The notes below the pieces were generated by a model. That model worked only from the letters and a program-made list of their open reading frames with translations. It was not told where the DNA came from and searched no databases. From Bizionia sp. M204 (GTDB lineage: Bacteria; Bacteroidota; Bacteroidia; Flavobacteriales; Flavobacteriaceae), in NCBI RefSeq assembly GCF_023205095.1, contig NZ_CP046242.1, positions 2,779,001 through 2,843,000 on the forward strand: a stretch of DNA of 64,000 bases, in the 5' to 3' direction. Both the position numbers and the translations under genes were made by a program. Positions 52,950-61,686 of this stretch are shown one piece after another (the first letter of the stretch is position 1; each line of letters begins with the position of its first letter).

Positions 52950-53498
52950 ATGAAAAATGTCATTATTTTATTTTTAACGTTCGTATTATTTTCATGTTCG
53001 AGTAACAATGATTCTTTGGAAGAAAATACTAATGTTAATCCATGGAACCCAACAGGTGTTGTAAGATATGAGGATATTGCAGCAGTAAGATGGTATTACA
53101 ATAAAGAAGAATTTATTTTAGAAGATGGCACTTTAGTAGCGTTTTCGCCAAGTCCATGCAAAAAAGCATCATCATTTTATTTGGGTACGAATTTTATTGC
53201 TTCAATAATCTCTAAAATAGACGACGGTAATGGTGTTTGTATCGGTGATGGAATTGATTCTCATTATTCCATATATGAGCTTGGTAATGGTATTTTTGAT
53301 ATCACATATCGGAACGAGGTTGGTAATTATAGTGAAAACCAATATGAGTTGTTTAAAATTTTTGATGAGAATTATACATATTATGGTTCTGAAAATAATG
53401 ACAATTTACTAATATGGGTTGATGATGATATAGATGAAGTATATAATAATCAACAAATTATTACTAAAAAAATGTATTTTACGAGATGGAATAATTAG
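52950..53498 (+). CDS. Lipoprotein of unknown function
   Basis: A 182-residue lipoprotein; MKNVIILFLTFVLFSC ends in a clear lipobox (Cys at residue 16). The mature part is acidic and rich in aromatic residues and Asp/Asn; no domain is recognised. It begins just after the tRNA-Cys terminator, with no promoter motif found. It is followed by a gap that holds a decayed fragment on the other strand. Confidence 0.6.
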   Translation: MKNVIILFLTFVLFSCSSNNDSLEENTNVNPWNPTGVVRYEDIAAVRWYYNKEEFILEDGTLVAFSPSPCKKASSFYLGTNFIASIISKIDDGNGVCIGDGIDSHYSIYELGNGIFDITYRNEVGNYSENQYELFKIFDENYTYYGSENNDNLLIWVDDDIDEVYNNQQIITKKMYFTRWNN

Positions 53499-53652
53499 AT
53501 TAAATTCTAAACCTTATTTCATCCAACTTAAGTTAGAGGCTTTTTTAATATTCTTGATACAAAATGTTTGAAATAAGCCATTTCACTCTTTCCATTCGAC
53601 AGACAGGTGAACTGATTTTAGGTCTGATACAAACAAAGTGCATCCAAAAGCA

Positions 53653-53817
53653 TTACTTCGTTTTCACTTCACAAATGCAGCGAAAACCTGTGTAGGTATT
53701 TGGTAATATAATTTGAGTTTCAGATTTCCAATTCTCACCAAAAAATAAATCATCTTGAGTTATTTCAGAAATATTATAGGTCACGAACTTCTTTTTTGGA
53801 TGTTTTTTACTTTTCAA
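53653..53817 (-). pseudogene. Possible remnant of a SUMF1/formylglycine-type gene C-terminus
   Basis: A short open stretch of 54 residues in this 338-bp gap. It begins after an in-frame TAA (TTG at 53817) and has no ATG. Its end reads NTYTGFRCICEVKTK, like the GFRC ending of SUMF1-type formylglycine-generating enzyme and related gliding-lipoprotein domains. No upstream part of such a gene remains, so it looks like a decayed fragment downstream of the LysE gene. The remainder of the gap shows nothing recognisable. Low certainty. Confidence 0.3.
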
Positions 53818-53836
53818 TTCTAATTAACCTGAACTG

Positions 53837-54523
53837 CTATTCCGACTTAAAAATTTCAATATTATCAAGCTTATGCTTTAAACGTTCTTTTTCTTTCGGA
53901 AAAAACCCCTGTAGAAGCAGTAAAATACCAAAACCCATAATGACTAGCGATACAATCTTCTTTGTTTTAAAAATGCGTCTGGGTGTGAGTTTGTTTTTAA
54001 GCGTTTTTGCCGCCAATATTTTAAGTAAATCCACAATAAAATAAACAACCAAAATAGTTCCTAAAAACACAAATAAACCTTGTTCGGTTTCTGTTAGCGA
54101 GTTCCCTATTACAATAAAACCTAACCAACCCAATAATACACCAATATTGATAAAATTGAGTAAAAACCCTTTAATAAAGAGCTTTCCGAAGTTCTTTTTT
54201 AATTCAACTGTATGAAATTCGCGCACAATATCCCGAAAGGATTTGGCGGTTTTTGTAAAGGATATAAAACCGTAGACAGCCAACAAAACACCTCCAAAAA
54301 TGAGGAAGTTTGGATCGTCTTTAATTTTATCAAGAAGTTTAGTGGTACTGTAATATGCTACCACTATAAATAAAATATCAGCTAGAATAACACCAAAATC
54401 AAATATTAAAGCACTTTTAATACCTTTAGTAGCACTGGTTTCTAGAAGAACAAAAAACACAGGGCCAATGGTAAAAGATAATAGTATTCCGAAAGGAATA
54501 GCTGCTAAAATATCGTCAGTCAT
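53837..54523 (-). CDS. LysE family translocator
   Basis: A 228-residue membrane protein with six hydrophobic helices. FGILLSFTIGPVFFVLLETSATKGIKSALIFDFGVILAD in the first two helices is the LysE/RhtB-type start, where GP and E are conserved. The family exports amino acids or related small molecules; the substrate is unknown. It has a -7 element upstream and appears monocistronic. Confidence 0.85.
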   Translation of the reverse strand: MTDDILAAIPFGILLSFTIGPVFFVLLETSATKGIKSALIFDFGVILADILFIVVAYYSTTKLLDKIKDDPNFLIFGGVLLAVYGFISFTKTAKSFRDIVREFHTVELKKNFGKLFIKGFLLNFINIGVLLGWLGFIVIGNSLTETEQGLFVFLGTILVVYFIVDLLKILAAKTLKNKLTPRRIFKTKKIVSLVIMGFGILLLLQGFFPKEKERLKHKLDNIEIFKSE

Positions 54524-54545
54524 AAATTTTAAAAAGCAATTTCTA

Positions 54546-54553
54546 CAAATTTA
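54546..54553 (-). promoter_or_regulatory. -7 element of the LysE gene
   Basis: TAAATTTG on the minus strand fits TAnnTTTG, 22 bp before the ATG at 54523. Confidence 0.5.
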
Positions 54554-54568
54554 TGAAAATCCTAGGTA

Positions 54569-55246
54569 TTAATCCTTACGAATTATTTTTCCGCCAAAAA
54601 CAGTATTTTCTTCAACCAATTTTGGATTTCCATATATATACACGCTACCTCCAGCACGTACTTTGGCCTCTACTTTTTCAGACGCTTTAACATGAACTTC
54701 ACCAGCCGCTCGGATAACCACTTTTGCTGTTTCACTTTCTAATTCCTTTCCAAGAAAAGAACCACCTGTTGATACATCGATATCCTGATTTTTAGTGTGT
54801 CCACTAACGCGTATAACACCACCCGTTGTGGCTTTAACTTCTAGAAAGGTAATATCTTGAACCATGAGTTTTATGCTGCCACCTTCTTGCGCATTTAATT
54901 CAATTTCAAACTGGTTAAAAACCTCATTAGAACCTACAAAGGCACCTTCATTTACATCAATTAAATCAATTTGTTTGTAGTATAATTCAACAGTTGTTTC
55001 GTCTCCATCAAACAGTTTTTCTAGAGACATTTTCACTTTTAGTTTACCATTTTTGTTAACAATAACAACATCTTCCGTATTTTTTCCTGTGATGATAATT
55101 TTATTTTCATCCGATTTTATTAAGGCGACTTCTATCCTATCGTAAACTTTAAGTTCATTAAAATCGCCTAGCATTTTTTCAGTTTGTGCTGGACTTATTT
55201 GGGTTGTTGATACGATTAGAACGAGTGCAAAAAGAAATTTTTTCAT
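54569..55246 (-). CDS. Head-GIN (DUF2807) domain protein
   Basis: About 225 residues from the second ATG (55246), giving MKKFLFALVLIVSTTQISPAQ, a signal peptide. An ATG at 55252 adds two residues. The mature part is a repetitive beta-strand domain of the putative auto-transporter adhesin head GIN family, with LKVKMSLEKLF, GSIKLMVQDI, GGVIRVSGHTKN and AAGEVHVKASEKVEAKVRAGGSVYIYGNP. It is widespread in Bacteroidota; the role is unknown, presumably at the cell surface or periplasm. It lies just downstream of rnr on the same strand (39 bp gap). Confidence 0.85.
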   Translation of the reverse strand: MKKFLFALVLIVSTTQISPAQTEKMLGDFNELKVYDRIEVALIKSDENKIIITGKNTEDVVIVNKNGKLKVKMSLEKLFDGDETTVELYYKQIDLIDVNEGAFVGSNEVFNQFEIELNAQEGGSIKLMVQDITFLEVKATTGGVIRVSGHTKNQDIDVSTGGSFLGKELESETAKVVIRAAGEVHVKASEKVEAKVRAGGSVYIYGNPKLVEENTVFGGKIIRKD

Positions 55247-55290
55247 GGTCATTGAGGATTATTTTATATTAAAAATACACGTTGCAAAAA

Positions 55291-57522
55291 CTATTCCTGA
55301 TGTTTTCCTATTAGGTAAAAATCTAAATGTTTTTTAACTAAATCTGTATTTTTAACTTTAACAACGACCTCATCACCCAATTGGTACATGGTTTTAGAAT
55401 TTTTTCCAATTAATGCATAATGATCTTCATCAAATTGGTAATGATCGTCTTTCATATCACGAACACTCACCATGCCTTCACATTTATTTTCAATAATTTC
55501 TATATAAATTCCCCAATCGGTTACACCTGAAATAACACCTACAAAATTTTCATCTTTATGGTCTTCCATAAAGCGAATTTGCATGTATTTAATAGAGTCA
55601 CGTTCCGCTTTTGTGGCTAAATTTTCCATATTGCTGGAATGGTTACATTTATCTTCATAAATATCCGCGTTAGCAGATGGTTGACCATCTAAATACAGTT
55701 GTAATAATCGGTGTGCCATAACATCTGGATACCGACGAATTGGTGATGTAAAGTGACTGTAATAATCAAAAGCTAAACCGTAATGACCAATGTTGTGTGT
55801 GGTATATTCGGCTTTACTCATAGTTCGTATGGTTAAGGTATCAACTAAGTTCTGCTCTTTTTTACCGTTTACACTACTTAATAAATTATTTAAAGATGAT
55901 GCTGTGGTTTTTTTATCCTTGAAATTCAATTTATAACCAAAACGACTTACTACATTTTGCAGTGCGGCCAGTTTACTGTCATCTGGTTCATCATGAACAC
56001 GATAAATGAAGTTTTTTTTCTGTTTACCAACAAATTCCGAAACTTTTCGGTTTGCTAATAACATAAATTCTTCAATCATTTTGTTGGCATCTTTTGATGT
56101 TTTAAAGAATACCCCAACCGGATTTGCATCTTGATCCAAATTGAATTTTACTTCCACTTTATCAAACGAAATAGCGCCTGAACGCATCCGTTTTGAACGC
56201 ATTTTTTTAGCAAAAGCATCCATTTTTAAAACGGCTTGAGCTATTTCTAGCGTTGTTTGATATTCCTTTCCTGAGATGGCTACATCTGCAGGTATGGTTG
56301 TATCTATTTTTTTAGGATTATTGGATACATCGTCTGCGCTCATGGCGTCATTATGCTCAATGATAGCTTGAGCTTCTTCGTAAGCAAAACGTGCATCTGA
56401 ATAAGTAACGGTTCTACCAAACCATTCGTGTACCACTTCGGCTTTATCATTCATTTTAAAAACAGCCGAAAAGGTATATTTCTCTTCATTAGGACGTAAT
56501 GAACAGGCATTATTTGATAGTACTTCTGGTAACATAGGTACCACGCGATCTACTAAATAAACCGATGTTGCACGCTCATAAGCTTCATCATCTAAAATGG
56601 TTCCAGGTTGTAAGTAATGCGACACATCTGCAATGTGAATTCCTATTTCATAAAGTCCATTGTCTAACACTTTAAATGATAGAGCATCATCAAAATCCTT
56701 GGCATCTTTTGGGTCAATGGTAAAGGTTAAATCCTCACGCATATCCCGACGTTTAGCAATTTCTTCTTTCGTAATTGATGTATCAATTTTATTAGCAAAA
56801 TCATCTACTTCTTTCGGAAATTCTAATGGCAACCCATATTCCGCTAAAATAGCATGAATTTCGGTATTGTGTTCACCTGGTCTTCCTAAAACTTCTATAA
56901 CTTTTCCGTTAGGAGAATCGGCTTTTTCTGGCCATTCTTCTAATGAAACTAATACTTTATCGCCATCTTTAGCTTTCATGGTTTTGTTGATTGGTACAAA
57001 AATATCTGTGTACATTTTGTTACTATCAACTACCACAAAGGCGTAGTTTTTATTCAGTTGAATAACACCAACATATTCCGTTTTAGCCCGTTTTATAATT
57101 TGGGTAATTTCGCCTTCACGCTTACCACCTTTTAATCGTTTATACGCGTAGAATTCCACCTCATCGCCATGAAGGGCTTTATTCATATTGTTTGAAGCAA
57201 TGTATACATCATCTTCAAAATCGTCTGAAATAATATAACCAGCACCTCTGGATGCCATATCCACACGACCAGTATGGTACTCAGTAGAAATTATGGCTTT
57301 AAATTTTCCACGTTCTACTTCTTCAATCTCTTGTTTTGCTTTAAGTTGTTGAAGTTTTTTTATAATCTGATTGCGGCTACTAGCATCGTTAACGCCAATT
57401 TTAGCAGCAATTTGTTTATAGTTAAAGGATTGGTTTCTGTCTTTTTTTAATATACTTAAGATTGTATTTGTCAAATTGGAAATCTTATTATTTGAAGGTT
57501 TCCTGTGTTTCTTTTTTGTCAT
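55291..57522 (-). CDS. rnr: Ribonuclease R
   Basis: A 743-residue 3'-5' exoribonuclease. The N-terminal winged-helix (about residues 15-70) is followed by cold-shock domains (GRVDMASRGAGYII and on). The RNB catalytic domain holds DPKDAKDFDDALS (near 272-284) with the metal-binding Asp residues, then HIADVSHYL. A C-terminal S1 domain is present (GVISGVTDWGIYIEI). It degrades structured RNA. It marks the left edge of the putative origin region and is read away from it. Confidence 0.95.
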   Translation of the reverse strand: MTKKKHRKPSNNKISNLTNTILSILKKDRNQSFNYKQIAAKIGVNDASSRNQIIKKLQQLKAKQEIEEVERGKFKAIISTEYHTGRVDMASRGAGYIISDDFEDDVYIASNNMNKALHGDEVEFYAYKRLKGGKREGEITQIIKRAKTEYVGVIQLNKNYAFVVVDSNKMYTDIFVPINKTMKAKDGDKVLVSLEEWPEKADSPNGKVIEVLGRPGEHNTEIHAILAEYGLPLEFPKEVDDFANKIDTSITKEEIAKRRDMREDLTFTIDPKDAKDFDDALSFKVLDNGLYEIGIHIADVSHYLQPGTILDDEAYERATSVYLVDRVVPMLPEVLSNNACSLRPNEEKYTFSAVFKMNDKAEVVHEWFGRTVTYSDARFAYEEAQAIIEHNDAMSADDVSNNPKKIDTTIPADVAISGKEYQTTLEIAQAVLKMDAFAKKMRSKRMRSGAISFDKVEVKFNLDQDANPVGVFFKTSKDANKMIEEFMLLANRKVSEFVGKQKKNFIYRVHDEPDDSKLAALQNVVSRFGYKLNFKDKKTTASSLNNLLSSVNGKKEQNLVDTLTIRTMSKAEYTTHNIGHYGLAFDYYSHFTSPIRRYPDVMAHRLLQLYLDGQPSANADIYEDKCNHSSNMENLATKAERDSIKYMQIRFMEDHKDENFVGVISGVTDWGIYIEIIENKCEGMVSVRDMKDDHYQFDEDHYALIGKNSKTMYQLGDEVVVKVKNTDLVKKHLDFYLIGKHQE

Positions 57523-57795
57523 TTAAATTGTAATCGTTTTATTCCTTTGAATCTTGATAACTATTGGAAAGGAATCTTATAGTTTTATAAAAATAATACA
57601 TTTAAGGAAGAGATTAACGCTTTCACTTTAATTATTAATAGTGAATAGGTTACTAAAAGTATTAAGTTGATGCAAAGCTACGGTTTTAATATTAAATGGA
57701 AATTTAGATTGTTTTATTTAATATATAAATAACATACCTATTTTAAATATGCTTCTTAAATCTTTTATAAATCAGTAAAATTTTAAAAAAAGTAG

Positions 57796-57804
57796 TTATC
57801 CACA
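57796..57804 (+). promoter_or_regulatory. DnaA box
   Basis: TTATCCACA, the strict bacterial DnaA-binding consensus, in the large gene-free region beside AT-rich sequence. A single box can occur by chance, but the setting adds weight. Confidence 0.6.
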
Positions 57805-57909
57805 TATATATAGATAATCATCTTTTTCTTTTAAATTTTTAAAAAAATAATAATGGTTATTATAGTGTGTTAATAGAGGTATAACTTTATGCAATTTTAT
57901 TTTGATTAC

Positions 57910-57949
57910 ACGTAGTTTACAATTTATTGATACGTAGTTAACAGTTTAT
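57910..57949 (+). repeat. Two 18-mer direct repeats with 22-bp period
   Basis: ACGTAGTTTACAATTTAT (57910-57927) and ACGTAGTTAACAGTTTAT (57932-57949) differ at two of 18 positions and start exactly 22 bp apart, about two DNA turns. This places them on the same helix face, as in iterons or operator pairs. Confidence 0.8.
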
Positions 57950-58386
57950 ATAACCTTAAAGCATTCATTTTTAGATGAATTTTAAAAGCTATTAACAACT
58001 GTTAATAACCTATGTTAATAGTAAAAAGCTGACAAGTATTTTACATTTTGGTGTTTATAAAGATCTGTTGCTTGTCTTAAAACTTGTCCAAAAAAAGTAG
58101 CTAACTTTTTTGGTTTATTGGGTTGGGTTTTCACTTGAAAAAATTAATTGACTTTTAAAAATTTACCTATTAGAATTTAATGAACACTTATTAACAAGTT
58201 ATGAGTTACTAAACCGGTACTTATTAATAATTTCTTGTATTAGGCAAGTAAATAATTTAAGAGTCTTGCAATCAATTAGTTATATTTTTATATATTTATA
58301 CTATAAGAAATTCTCCCTCACACTAATTTCTTTATCAAGTTAAAATAGCATTATAAATTTTTACAAACGTTTTAATCCATTTTAAA

Positions 58387-59703
58387 ATGAAAAAATGCTA
58401 CACCTATTTTTTAACCACGTCTCTTTTTTTACTTTTTAGTCCATTGGTCCTGGCACAATATACCAGTATTCCAGATGCTGAATTTGAACAATTATTAATA
58501 ACCGAATCTATTGATAGCGAAGGCATATTAGATGGTCAAGTTTTAAGTAGTGATTTAACTCCTGTAACAACTTTAGATATTGGAAACTCCTCGATTACGG
58601 ACTTAACTGGTATTCAAGCTTTTTCCTCGCTTATAACTTTAGAAGCTATAAATTTAAATGGTTTAATCAATTTAGATGTTTCGGGATTAGCTAGTTTAGA
58701 AAGTATCAACCTCTGGTTATCTATTACCGTAAATGCATTAAATGTAACAGACTGTAGTAATTTAAAAAATTTGAATATTGCTTTTACGAGAATTTCCACA
58801 TTAGATTTAAGCACTAATCCATTATTAGAAACAATAGATTTTGAGAGAAATATGTCATTATTAGATTTGGATGTAAGCGGAAAGACGAATCTTACTTTTT
58901 TATATGGAAGAGAATCTAGTATTCAAACATTAAATATTACGGGTTGTTCTGCTTTATCTTTTATTAATATTAATGAAACAACAATCAATTCATTAGATTT
59001 AAGTGGAAATACAGCTATTACCAGTTTAGGTTTTTATAGAACGGGTTTAAGAACTGTTAATTTAGCTAACTGTACTAATTTGACGTCTTTAGATTTTACT
59101 TGGAATAATTATATAAACAGTATAAATTTAACTAATTGTACGAGTGTTACTGATTTAAGTTTCAGAGACAGTTCTACTATATCGGAATTAGTCACGGATG
59201 ATTTAATAAATTTAGAATCCTTAACATTCCTTAATTCAGGCGTTCCAAGTTTGGATTTACGTAATAACTCCAATTTAACGACATTAAGCTTTACTGATTC
59301 TAATATTGCATATCTTGATATAAGAAATGGAAATAACACCAATTTAGATTTATCTATTTACTATACCAATTTAAATTGTATTAGTGTAGACGATGTAGAT
59401 TATGCAACCAACAATTGGCCCGATGTTGTAGATGATGTCGTTTACAGTACAGACTGCTCTACATTAAGTTTAAATGAAATTCAAACTGAATCTTTAAAAT
59501 TATACCCTAATCCGAGTTCAGAATTTTTACAAATATCAGGTTTACAGCAAAATGTAAATTATAGTATTTTAGATTTTCAAGGCAAACAAATGCAATCTGG
59601 AACGCTTATACCTCAAGAAAATATTCCAATTAACTCATTACAATCAGGACTTTATTTTTTGAGAATAGATTCTGGTACCAACTTTAAATTCATTAAAAAA
59701 TAA
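58387..59703 (+). CDS. T9SS-exported leucine-rich-repeat-like protein
   Basis: A 438-residue secreted protein. The signal peptide ends near LVLAQ (residue 24). The body has about ten leucine-rich-like steps in the style LxxLDLSxNxxL, with many N and T residues. The C-terminal 75 residues carry the type A sorting domain of the type IX secretion system, with SLKLYPNPSSEFLQISG and a final SGLYFLRIDS. T9SS would export it to the surface. It could bind proteins or glycans; no enzyme motif is seen. It is the first gene to the right of the putative origin. Confidence 0.88.
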   Translation: MKKCYTYFLTTSLFLLFSPLVLAQYTSIPDAEFEQLLITESIDSEGILDGQVLSSDLTPVTTLDIGNSSITDLTGIQAFSSLITLEAINLNGLINLDVSGLASLESINLWLSITVNALNVTDCSNLKNLNIAFTRISTLDLSTNPLLETIDFERNMSLLDLDVSGKTNLTFLYGRESSIQTLNITGCSALSFININETTINSLDLSGNTAITSLGFYRTGLRTVNLANCTNLTSLDFTWNNYINSINLTNCTSVTDLSFRDSSTISELVTDDLINLESLTFLNSGVPSLDLRNNSNLTTLSFTDSNIAYLDIRNGNNTNLDLSIYYTNLNCISVDDVDYATNNWPDVVDDVVYSTDCSTLSLNEIQTESLKLYPNPSSEFLQISGLQQNVNYSILDFQGKQMQSGTLIPQENIPINSLQSGLYFLRIDSGTNFKFIKK

Positions 59704-59782
59704 CGGATATACTCAAACTATCTAAACTTAAAGATATCGGTTTATTTTTTTACCTTTAACGAGATTCTAAACGTTAAAAAAA

Positions 59783-60217
59783 ATGAAAATATCTATAGGA
59801 AACGATCACGCAGGAACCGATTATAAACTAGCTGTTGTAAAGCATTTAGAAGCACAAGGCCATCAGGTTACTAACTACGGAACCAATTCTAATGACAGTG
59901 TAGATTATCCAGATTATGTCCATCCCGTTGCTAAAGATGTTGAAAATAAAAAAGCTGATTTTGGAATTATTATCTGTGGCTCTGGAAATGGCGCTAACAT
60001 GACAGCTAACAAACATCAAGGTGTAAGGTCAGCATTATGTTGGACCAAAGAAATTACAGCATTAGCCAGACAACATAACGATGCCAATATTTTAAGTATT
60101 CCAGCACGTTATACTGCAGTTCAGCAAGCCATACAAATGGTAGATACGTTTTTAGAAACGGCTTTTGAAGGTGGCAGACACCAAAATCGCGTAGATAAAA
60201 TTCCAACATCTTGCTAG
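59783..60217 (+). CDS. rpiB: Ribose-5-phosphate isomerase B
   Basis: A 144-residue RpiB/LacA-family isomerase. MKISIGNDHAGTDYK is the family start, CGSGNGANMTANK (usually CGTGxG) holds the active-site Cys, and RQHNDANILSIPAR follows. It interconverts ribose-5-phosphate and ribulose-5-phosphate. It is 23 bp upstream of the CDF gene, so both may be co-transcribed. Confidence 0.95.
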   Translation: MKISIGNDHAGTDYKLAVVKHLEAQGHQVTNYGTNSNDSVDYPDYVHPVAKDVENKKADFGIIICGSGNGANMTANKHQGVRSALCWTKEITALARQHNDANILSIPARYTAVQQAIQMVDTFLETAFEGGRHQNRVDKIPTSC

Positions 60218-60240
60218 TACCAATTTAAAATTGGCATAAA

Positions 60241-61152
60241 ATGGGTCACGCGCATGCACACAATCACCAACATCCTGATTTAAGAGGTAGAAATTTATTG
60301 ATTTCTATTTTTCTAAACATCCTTATTACCATAGCCCAAATTATTGGTGGTTTGGTATCTGGAAGTTTATCATTGTTAAGTGATGCGCTGCATAATTTTA
60401 GCGATGTTATTTCATTAATTATTAGTTACGTCGCTTCCAAACTTTCCAAGCAAAAAGCCTCGGCAAGTAGAACATTTGGTTTTAAACGTGCCGAAATTTT
60501 AGCCGCTTTTATAAATGCATCTACACTGGTAATTGTAGCTGTCATTTTAATAATTGAAGCTGTAAAACACTTTTTTGATCCACAGGAAATTGAATCGTCT
60601 CTTGTAATTTGGTTATCTATTGTTGCTATTTTAGGCAATGGTTTTTCGGTGTTATTACTTAAAAAGGATTCCAAATCAAACCTTAATATGCGTTCGGCTT
60701 ATTTGCATCTTATTACAGATATGCTGGCAAGTGTGGCCGTTTTAATTGGTGGATTATTAATGAAATATTACCAGTTATTCTGGGTAGATAGTGTATTAAC
60801 TTTTTTAATTGCCGTGTATTTAATTTGGGTTGGTTGGGATTTATTAAAAACATCCACCAAAATGATTATGCTTTTTACACCAGATCATATCAACATTCAA
60901 GAGGTGGTAAAAACAGTTAATCAGATACCAAAAGTGAAAAAATTACACCATGTTCATATTTGGAATTTAAGTGATGATGAATTGCATTTGGAAGCACATT
61001 TAGATTTATATGAAGATATATCCATAACCGAATTTGATAGCTTGTTAATAACCATAGAACAAGTTTTGCATGACGAGTTTAATATTAATCATGTTACCAT
61101 TCAACCGGAATATGATAAAGCCGACCCTAAAGAAATAATTGTCCAAGATTAA
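60241..61152 (+). CDS. Cation diffusion facilitator (metal exporter)
   Basis: A 303-residue CDF transporter. A His-rich N-terminus (MGHAHAHNHQHP) may bind metal. Six transmembrane helices run from residue 20 to about 210, with metal sites SDALHNFSD in helix 2 and HLITD in helix 5. A cytoplasmic ferredoxin-like domain follows (LHHVHIWNLSDDELHLEAHLDL). The H-D/H-D metal sites favour Zn2+ or a similar divalent metal exchanged for protons. Confidence 0.92.
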   Translation: MGHAHAHNHQHPDLRGRNLLISIFLNILITIAQIIGGLVSGSLSLLSDALHNFSDVISLIISYVASKLSKQKASASRTFGFKRAEILAAFINASTLVIVAVILIIEAVKHFFDPQEIESSLVIWLSIVAILGNGFSVLLLKKDSKSNLNMRSAYLHLITDMLASVAVLIGGLLMKYYQLFWVDSVLTFLIAVYLIWVGWDLLKTSTKMIMLFTPDHINIQEVVKTVNQIPKVKKLHHVHIWNLSDDELHLEAHLDLYEDISITEFDSLLITIEQVLHDEFNINHVTIQPEYDKADPKEIIVQD

Positions 61153-61242
61153 ATCGCTTTTTGTAATAGTTAGTTTTGTTAAAGTTATTTAAATGGAAAT
61201 TACAAGTAATCCATTAATTATCACCAGAAAATCCTTTTAACG

Positions 61243-61686
61243 ATGTTAGAAATTAAGACCAAAACATTTCAAGAATTAACACGTGATGAATTGTATCAAT
61301 TACTGCAATTACGCAGTGAAGTATTTGTTGTAGAACAAGATTGTGTTTATCAAGATATTGATGGAAAAGATGATAAAGCTTTACATGTTTTAGGTTTTAA
61401 AAATAATAAAGTAGTTGCGTATACGCGTATTTTTAAACCTGGTTTTTATTTTGATGAAGCTAGTATTGGTCGTGTGGTGGTTAAAAATTCCGAACGCAAA
61501 AACCAATATGGGTACGCTATTATGAAAGCATCTATAAGTGCCATTAAAAACATCTATAACGAAACCACTATTAAAATTTCCGCACAAACGTATTTAAAAA
61601 CATTCTATACTAATTTAGGATTTCAGGAAGTTGGCAAGGGGTATTTAGAAGATGGCATTCCGCATATTGGAATGGTTAAAAATTAA
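61243..61686 (+). CDS. ElaA-like GNAT acetyltransferase
   Basis: A 147-residue GNAT of the ElaA type, recognised from LRSEVFVVEQDCVYQDIDGKDDKALHVLG, then SIGRVVVKNSERKNQYGYAIM for acetyl-CoA binding. The substrate is unknown. It converges on the OmpA gene with their stop codons sharing the TTAA at 61683-61686. Confidence 0.88.
   Translation: MLEIKTKTFQELTRDELYQLLQLRSEVFVVEQDCVYQDIDGKDDKALHVLGFKNNKVVAYTRIFKPGFYFDEASIGRVVVKNSERKNQYGYAIMKASISAIKNIYNETTIKISAQTYLKTFYTNLGFQEVGKGYLEDGIPHIGMVKN

Larger units (their letters stand above)
57523..58386. other. Candidate chromosomal replication origin (gene-free AT-rich region)
   Basis: An 864-bp stretch without a plausible gene, very AT-rich. It has a perfect DnaA box TTATCCACA (57796-57804), and a 9-mer (T or C)TATTAACA, or its complement, at 57868-57876, 57989-57997, 58000-58008, 58013-58021 and 58188-58196. 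Two ACGTAGTT-type 18-mers lie 22 bp apart (57910 and 57932), and T/A-rich runs at 57781-57790 and 57830-57855 could unwind easily. The adjacent genes diverge: rnr reads left, the T9SS protein reads right. parS sites lie 17-20 kb away. Not proven; a long regulatory region is the alternative. Confidence 0.55.

Noticed and set aside
61243-61686. The GNAT gene as a missing PseH
   Set aside because: Its motifs are those of ElaA and it is 43 kb from the pse genes.
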